From Endomicrobium sp. (GTDB lineage: Bacteria > Elusimicrobiota > Endomicrobiia > Endomicrobiales > Endomicrobiaceae): a stretch of DNA of 9,031 nt. Positions 6,498 through 9,031 of this stretch are shown piece by piece (the first letter of the stretch is position 1; every line of letters begins with the position of its first letter). The stretch covers positions 1 through 9,031 of the forward strand of contig JAISLV010000121.1 of the NCBI GenBank assembly GCA_031277075.1. Reading direction: 5' to 3'. A program made the translations under genes and the position numbers. The notes below the pieces were generated by a model. That model saw only the letters and a list, made by a program, of their open reading frames with translations. It had not been told where the DNA came from and made no database searches.

Positions 6498-8067
6498 ATC
6501 TTCCCCCGTCTTTAACGCGGATATTATCTATAATTTCTTTGCGCCATTGGCTATACTTTATTTTCTCCGGATGTAAGGCAATCAGTTTATCGTATAATTT
6601 CACAGCTTCGGCGCGCCGTCCAAGCTGATTATATATTTCGGCTAGATTGTTTAAAGACGGCTCCCTATTTGGCGCTAATGTAAGTATTTTCTCATATATA
6701 TTTTTAGCGTCTTCATATTTTTTTTCTAAGGCGCAAACCCAGCCCAATATTTCCAAATATTCCATCTCTCTTTTTGATTTGTCAACTTTATCAAGCTCGC
6801 CTCTTGCTTGAGCAAGCATTCCCCGCCCCGCGTAATATTCCGCAAGTTTCAGCCTTGCTATTTGAGAGTCGCGGCTTTCTTGCACTACAACCGAAATAAA
6901 GGTTTCCCTGTCTTTAAACTTTTGCAGCTGAAACATTTGAGCAAAAGAAAACATAAGCGCAAAGACGGCAAGAAAAAAAGTCAAATATTTTTTTATTGCC
7001 GCTTTTTTTGCAAGCGCGGTAAAAAATTCAAGATACGCTATAATTAATCCTATTGACGCCGCGTAAATTCTGTGCGGCAAATATTCGTTTATTACGATAA
7101 ATGTAGGAGCTAAAAAAATTATAAACCAAAAAAATCCAAACAAAATAATCTTTCTTTCGCCTATTTTAAAGATAATTGACGCAAATATAGGAATAAAGGC
7201 TATAGCGGAAGAAATTATAGTCAACGGCGTTATGGGCAGCTTGTCGGCAAAAAGATAAATATGCGACAGTATTATAACGTATTCAATATAATTGAGAAAA
7301 ACTCTGCATTGGCTAAACACGCTGTAAAAAACGGACGGCGCGCTTAGCGGAGCGGAATTTGCTAAAACCGAATTTCTTATAAACGCATAAACCATCGCGG
7401 TTAAAAGCGCGCCCGTAAATATTAATAACGCTTTTTTGCGCATATTTTTAAAAAATAAAAACGCAAATACGGGCAAAAGGATAACCAAAGAAACCGCGCT
7501 TTCTTTTGTCAGCAAAGCCAGAAACAATAAAAAAAGCGCGGCAAACAAGTTTGCGATTTTATCCTTATTACAATAATTATATAAACATATAAAAGATGAA
7601 ATTGTAAAAATTGCAAGCAGAGAATCGTTTCTTCCCGGTATCCACGCTGCTGCGTGCGCAAAAGCGGGGTGAACGGAAAAAAGCAATGTAAATAAAAACG
7701 TAAAAGTCTCGTCAAATTTAAATTTTCTTAGGAAAATAAACAATAAAAAAACGGAAAGCAGATGAAATAAAATATTAAAAAAATGATGAGACGCGGGCGA
7801 GTCGCCCAAAATTAAATTGTCGGTTAAAAATGAAAGCGTCAAAATAGGTCTGTAATAATCAGACGCTCCGCCCATATTGAAAACGGGATTTTTAAAGATT
7901 TCAGGTATGTTTTTATAACTTGAAATAAAGTTTTTGTTTTCAAGCAGAAAAATACTGTCGTCAAAAGACGTATAGTCAAAAAATACGCATTGATAATACA
8001 AAGCAAACATCAAAACAAGAAACGCGGCATATATCGCGGCTTTGCAAATATTTAAGAAGTTTTTCAT
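6484..8067 (-). CDS. GT-C/TMTC-like polytopic membrane protein with C-terminal TPRs
   Basis: Protein of 527 aa. The N-terminal ~380 residues hold about ten hydrophobic segments, and residues about 394-503 form roughly three tetratricopeptide repeats (for example LNNLAEIYNQLGRRAEAVKLYDKL). The first loop has Asp36-Asp37 (TSFDDSIF), followed by YYRPILTLSF, FHLLSVF, SVHPAFAHAAAWIPGRND and LLTKESAVSL. This order of motifs matches TMTC-like GT-C proteins, which in eukaryotes are lipid-linked-sugar O-mannosyltransferases. A transfer reaction at the outer face of the membrane is therefore plausible; donor and acceptor are unknown. I chose the ATG at 8067 because AAGGA lies 5 nt upstream. A TTG at 8088 would lengthen the protein by seven residues but reaches into the repeat block. 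The 3' end overlaps ispH by 14 nt. Confidence 0.85.
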   Translation of the reverse strand: MKNFLNICKAAIYAAFLVLMFALYYQCVFFDYTSFDDSIFLLENKNFISSYKNIPEIFKNPVFNMGGASDYYRPILTLSFLTDNLILGDSPASHHFFNILFHLLSVFLLFIFLRKFKFDETFTFLFTLLFSVHPAFAHAAAWIPGRNDSLLAIFTISSFICLYNYCNKDKIANLFAALFLLFLALLTKESAVSLVILLPVFAFLFFKNMRKKALLIFTGALLTAMVYAFIRNSVLANSAPLSAPSVFYSVFSQCRVFLNYIEYVIILSHIYLFADKLPITPLTIISSAIAFIPIFASIIFKIGERKIILFGFFWFIIFLAPTFIVINEYLPHRIYAASIGLIIAYLEFFTALAKKAAIKKYLTFFLAVFALMFSFAQMFQLQKFKDRETFISVVVQESRDSQIARLKLAEYYAGRGMLAQARGELDKVDKSKREMEYLEILGWVCALEKKYEDAKNIYEKILTLAPNREPSLNNLAEIYNQLGRRAEAVKLYDKLIALHPEKIKYSQWRKEIIDNIRVKDGGRYDQN

Positions 8068-8124
8068 AAAAATCCTTAACGGCGGCAACGAATGCGGCTA
8101 AGCGGCTAGGCAGCTATGCAACGG

Positions 8125-8160
8125 CTGAAACGGCGCAACTGCTATAGCGGCGCGACGCCC
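8125..8160 (+). repeat. 36-bp direct repeat, copy 1
   Basis: Begins CTGAAACGGCGCAACTGCTA and is repeated in the same orientation at 8378-8413 with 33 of 36 bases identical. It sits immediately inside the left inverted arm. Confidence 0.85.
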
Positions 8161-8172
8161 CGCCCCTTTTGT

Positions 8173-8267
8173 CGTCACCCAAACCTGACGCGAACGCGTC
8201 ACCCAAAACTGACGCGAACGCGTCACCCAAAACTGACGCAAATGCGTCACCCAAAACTGACGCAAAG
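8173..8267 (+). repeat. 24-bp tandem repeat array (four units)
   Basis: Four units start with CGTCACCC at 8173, 8197, 8221 and 8245 (24, 24, 24 and 23 bp). Each junction is a dyad: TGACGCGAACGCGTCA at 8186-8201 and 8210-8225, TGACGCAAATGCGTCA at 8234-8249 and TGACGCAAAGCGTCA at 8258-8272. The third dyad has paired substitutions that keep the symmetry. The spacers read CCCAAAAC (CCCAAACC in the first). The unit head GTCACCC..AACT resembles the start of the adjacent palindromic element at 8269. A 78-codon plus-strand frame crosses the array only because the period is a multiple of three. Confidence 0.9.
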
Positions 8268-8268
8268 C

Positions 8269-8294
8269 GTCACCCTGAACTTGTTTCAGGGTCT
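8269..8294 (+). repeat. Palindromic dispersed-type repeat, forward copy
   Basis: GTCA, then the arm CCCTGAA (8273-8279), the loop CTTGT and the arm TTCAGGG (8285-8291), then TCT. Elements of the form GTCA-nnCTGAA-loop-TTCAGnn-TCT recur in intergenic DNA of many bacterial genomes (from memory). The terminal TTTCAGGGTCT is duplicated at once at 8296-8306. Confidence 0.75.
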
Positions 8295-8327
8295 CTTTCA
8301 GGGTCTGTCTTTAAATCAGTCAACAGC

Positions 8328-8353
8328 AGATGCTGAAATAAATTCAGCATGAC
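8328..8353 (-). repeat. Palindromic dispersed-type repeat, reverse copy
   Basis: Read on the minus strand this is GTCATGCTGAA, a 5-nt loop and TTCAGCATCT, the same family as 8269-8294 in opposite orientation. The stem arms are ATGCTGAA (8330-8337) and TTCAGCAT (8343-8350). The variable dinucleotide differs from the forward copy on both arms, so pairing is kept. The two copies face each other across about 33 bp, a head-to-head arrangement as seen in REP/BIME-type elements. Confidence 0.75.
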
Positions 8354-8377
8354 GGGCAAAGGCAACTACGGCAACTG

Positions 8378-8413
8378 CTGAAACGGCGCAACTGCTACAA
8401 CGGCGCGCCGCCC
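8378..8413 (+). repeat. 36-bp direct repeat, copy 2
   Basis: Matches 8125-8160 in the same orientation with three differences. It is preceded by a short GGCAACTAC/GGCAACTGC repetition (8361-8378) and followed by a 59-bp stretch (8414-8472) in which I see nothing specific before the right inverted arm. Confidence 0.85.
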
Positions 8414-8517
8414 AATAGCCTATAGTCCTGACGCGCAAAAGAAAAAACTAACTGTGAAGCCGTTGCTTTTTTGCCGTTGCTTAGCTGCCTAGCCGCTTAG
8501 CCGCATTTTTTGCCGCC

Positions 8518-9031
8518 TCATAATCTCTTCACCGCGTCGAGAACTTTTTGCGACAGCGCTGTATAATCGTCTTTTGTGAAATTTTCAGGCGGGTAAATGG
8601 GCGCGCCGAAAGTTATTTTTATTTTTTTAAATTTAAGCATTTTATCGGTATTTTCTATTTTTACAGGAATTAAAGGAACTTTGGCATTGCAGGCGACCAT
8701 TCCCGCTCCAGCTCTAGCTTTGCCCAAACGTCCGTCTTTTGAACGAGTGCCTTCTGGGAACATCAAAAGCAGTTTTCCGCTTTCTAAAAGAGAAAAAGCG
8801 TTTCTCATAGCAGCCATATCTAATGAGCCGCGTTTTACGGGAAAAGCGTTTGTCTGCCTAATCCCGCGCCCAAAAACAGGAATATCAAACAGCTCTTTTT
8901 TCGCCATAAAATATAGCGGGCGTTTTAACGCGCTGCCTGTTGCAGGCGGGTCAAACCAGCTTATGTGGTTTGGCGCTATAATTGCTCCGCTTGAAGACGG
9001 AACGTTTTCTCTGCCTTTTATTTGCCATCTG
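8518..9031 (-). CDS. plsC: 1-acyl-sn-glycerol-3-phosphate acyltransferase (PlsC family), 5' truncated by window
   Basis: The reading frame is open to the right edge, so the gene starts outside the window; 170 residues are visible. The catalytic NHX4D motif is seen as NHISWFD (residues 21-27 of the visible part), followed by the substrate-binding FPEGTR (91-96) and VPLIPV (118-123), in the order expected for LPLAT/PlsC enzymes. The family transfers an acyl group from acyl-ACP or acyl-CoA to lysophosphatidate at the inner membrane, giving phosphatidate. The internal ATG at 8907 cannot be the true start, because it would remove the catalytic histidine. The stop codon TGA (8520-8518) abuts the right arm of the repeat block. 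A related lysophospholipid or ornithine-lipid acyltransferase cannot be excluded. Confidence 0.92.
   Translation of the reverse strand, partial: RWQIKGRENVPSSSGAIIAPNHISWFDPPATGSALKRPLYFMAKKELFDIPVFGRGIRQTNAFPVKRGSLDMAAMRNAFSLLESGKLLLMFPEGTRSKDGRLGKARAGAGMVACNAKVPLIPVKIENTDKMLKFKKIKITFGAPIYPPENFTKDDYTALSQKVLDAVKRL

Larger units (their letters stand above)
8081..8517. repeat. Composite repeat block bounded by 45-bp inverted repeats
   Basis: The whole gap between plsC and the TPR gene. The outer arms 8081-8125 and 8473-8517 are inverted copies identical at 42 of 45 positions; the differences are at 8089, 8090 and 8117. Within the left arm, 8094-8117 is three 8-bp near-repeats (GCGGCTAA, GCGGCTAG, GCAGCTAT), mirrored in the right arm. 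Inward lie a 36-bp direct repeat, a 24-bp tandem array and two oppositely facing palindromes. The block is visibly GC-richer than the genes around it. The right arm begins at the base adjacent to the plsC stop, and the left arm ends about 4 nt before the AAGGA site of the next gene. I see no transposase and no obvious target duplication. It could be a non-autonomous (MITE-like) insertion or an intergenic structural element. Confidence 0.85.

Noticed and set aside
7509..7715. 68-codon minus-strand frame
   Set aside because: Shadow in another frame of the TMTC-like membrane protein; no recognisable motif.
8173..8272. CRISPR array
   Set aside because: The 24-bp units are directly adjacent, with constant 8-nt internal spacers and no unique spacers or cas genes nearby.
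8116..8352. 78-codon plus-strand frame across the repeat block
   Set aside because: It encodes only translated tandem and palindromic repeats (HPKLT units), has no ribosome binding site and stays open because the 24-bp period is a multiple of three.

Overview
The window is about 9 kb of AT-rich bacterial DNA in which every convincing gene lies on the minus strand, so transcription runs from high to low coordinates. Shine-Dalgarno sites (GGAGG, AAGGA and GGAG types), sigma70-like promoters and the IspH/S1/PlsC gene set indicate a bacterium. The neighbourhood plsC - ispH - rpsA, low GC and membrane-sensor kinases fit an Elusimicrobiota/Endomicrobium-like organism. That assignment is a guess from gene order and composition, not something the sequence proves.

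Right part (9031 to 3807), in transcription order. It begins with the 3' part of a PlsC-type acyltransferase, cut by the window edge. A 437-bp intergenic block made almost entirely of nested repeats follows. Next come a polytopic GT-C/TMTC-like membrane protein with C-terminal TPRs, then ispH (overlapping the TPR gene by 14 nt), then rpsA encoding a six-domain ribosomal protein S1. This is a housekeeping cluster of phospholipid synthesis, isoprenoid synthesis and translation with a probable protein-glycosylation gene inserted into it.

Middle (3806 to 3428). There is no large gene here. A near-consensus promoter (TTGACT, 17 nt, TATAAT) precedes a tRNA-Thr(UGU). No convincing terminator separates the tRNA from the next operon.

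Left part (3427 to 135). A tightly packed signalling operon encodes a membrane sensor histidine kinase (Cache-like periplasmic domain, HAMP, HisKA, HATPase), then a response regulator with one intact receiver, two degenerate receiver-like domains and no output domain, then a second kinase that is soluble and lacks a sensor. The two kinase cores look like paralogues, and the second has a degenerate G2 box. The circuit probably signals by protein contact or phosphotransfer rather than direct DNA binding. At the left edge, a new promoter and GGAGG site start another gene of which only ten codons are visible.

The most unusual structure is the 8081-8517 repeat block. Its 45-bp inverted arms run from the base next to the plsC stop codon to just before the ribosome binding site of the next gene. 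Inside are a 36-bp direct repeat, a 24-bp tandem array of dyads with compensatory changes, and two oppositely oriented copies of a palindromic element.
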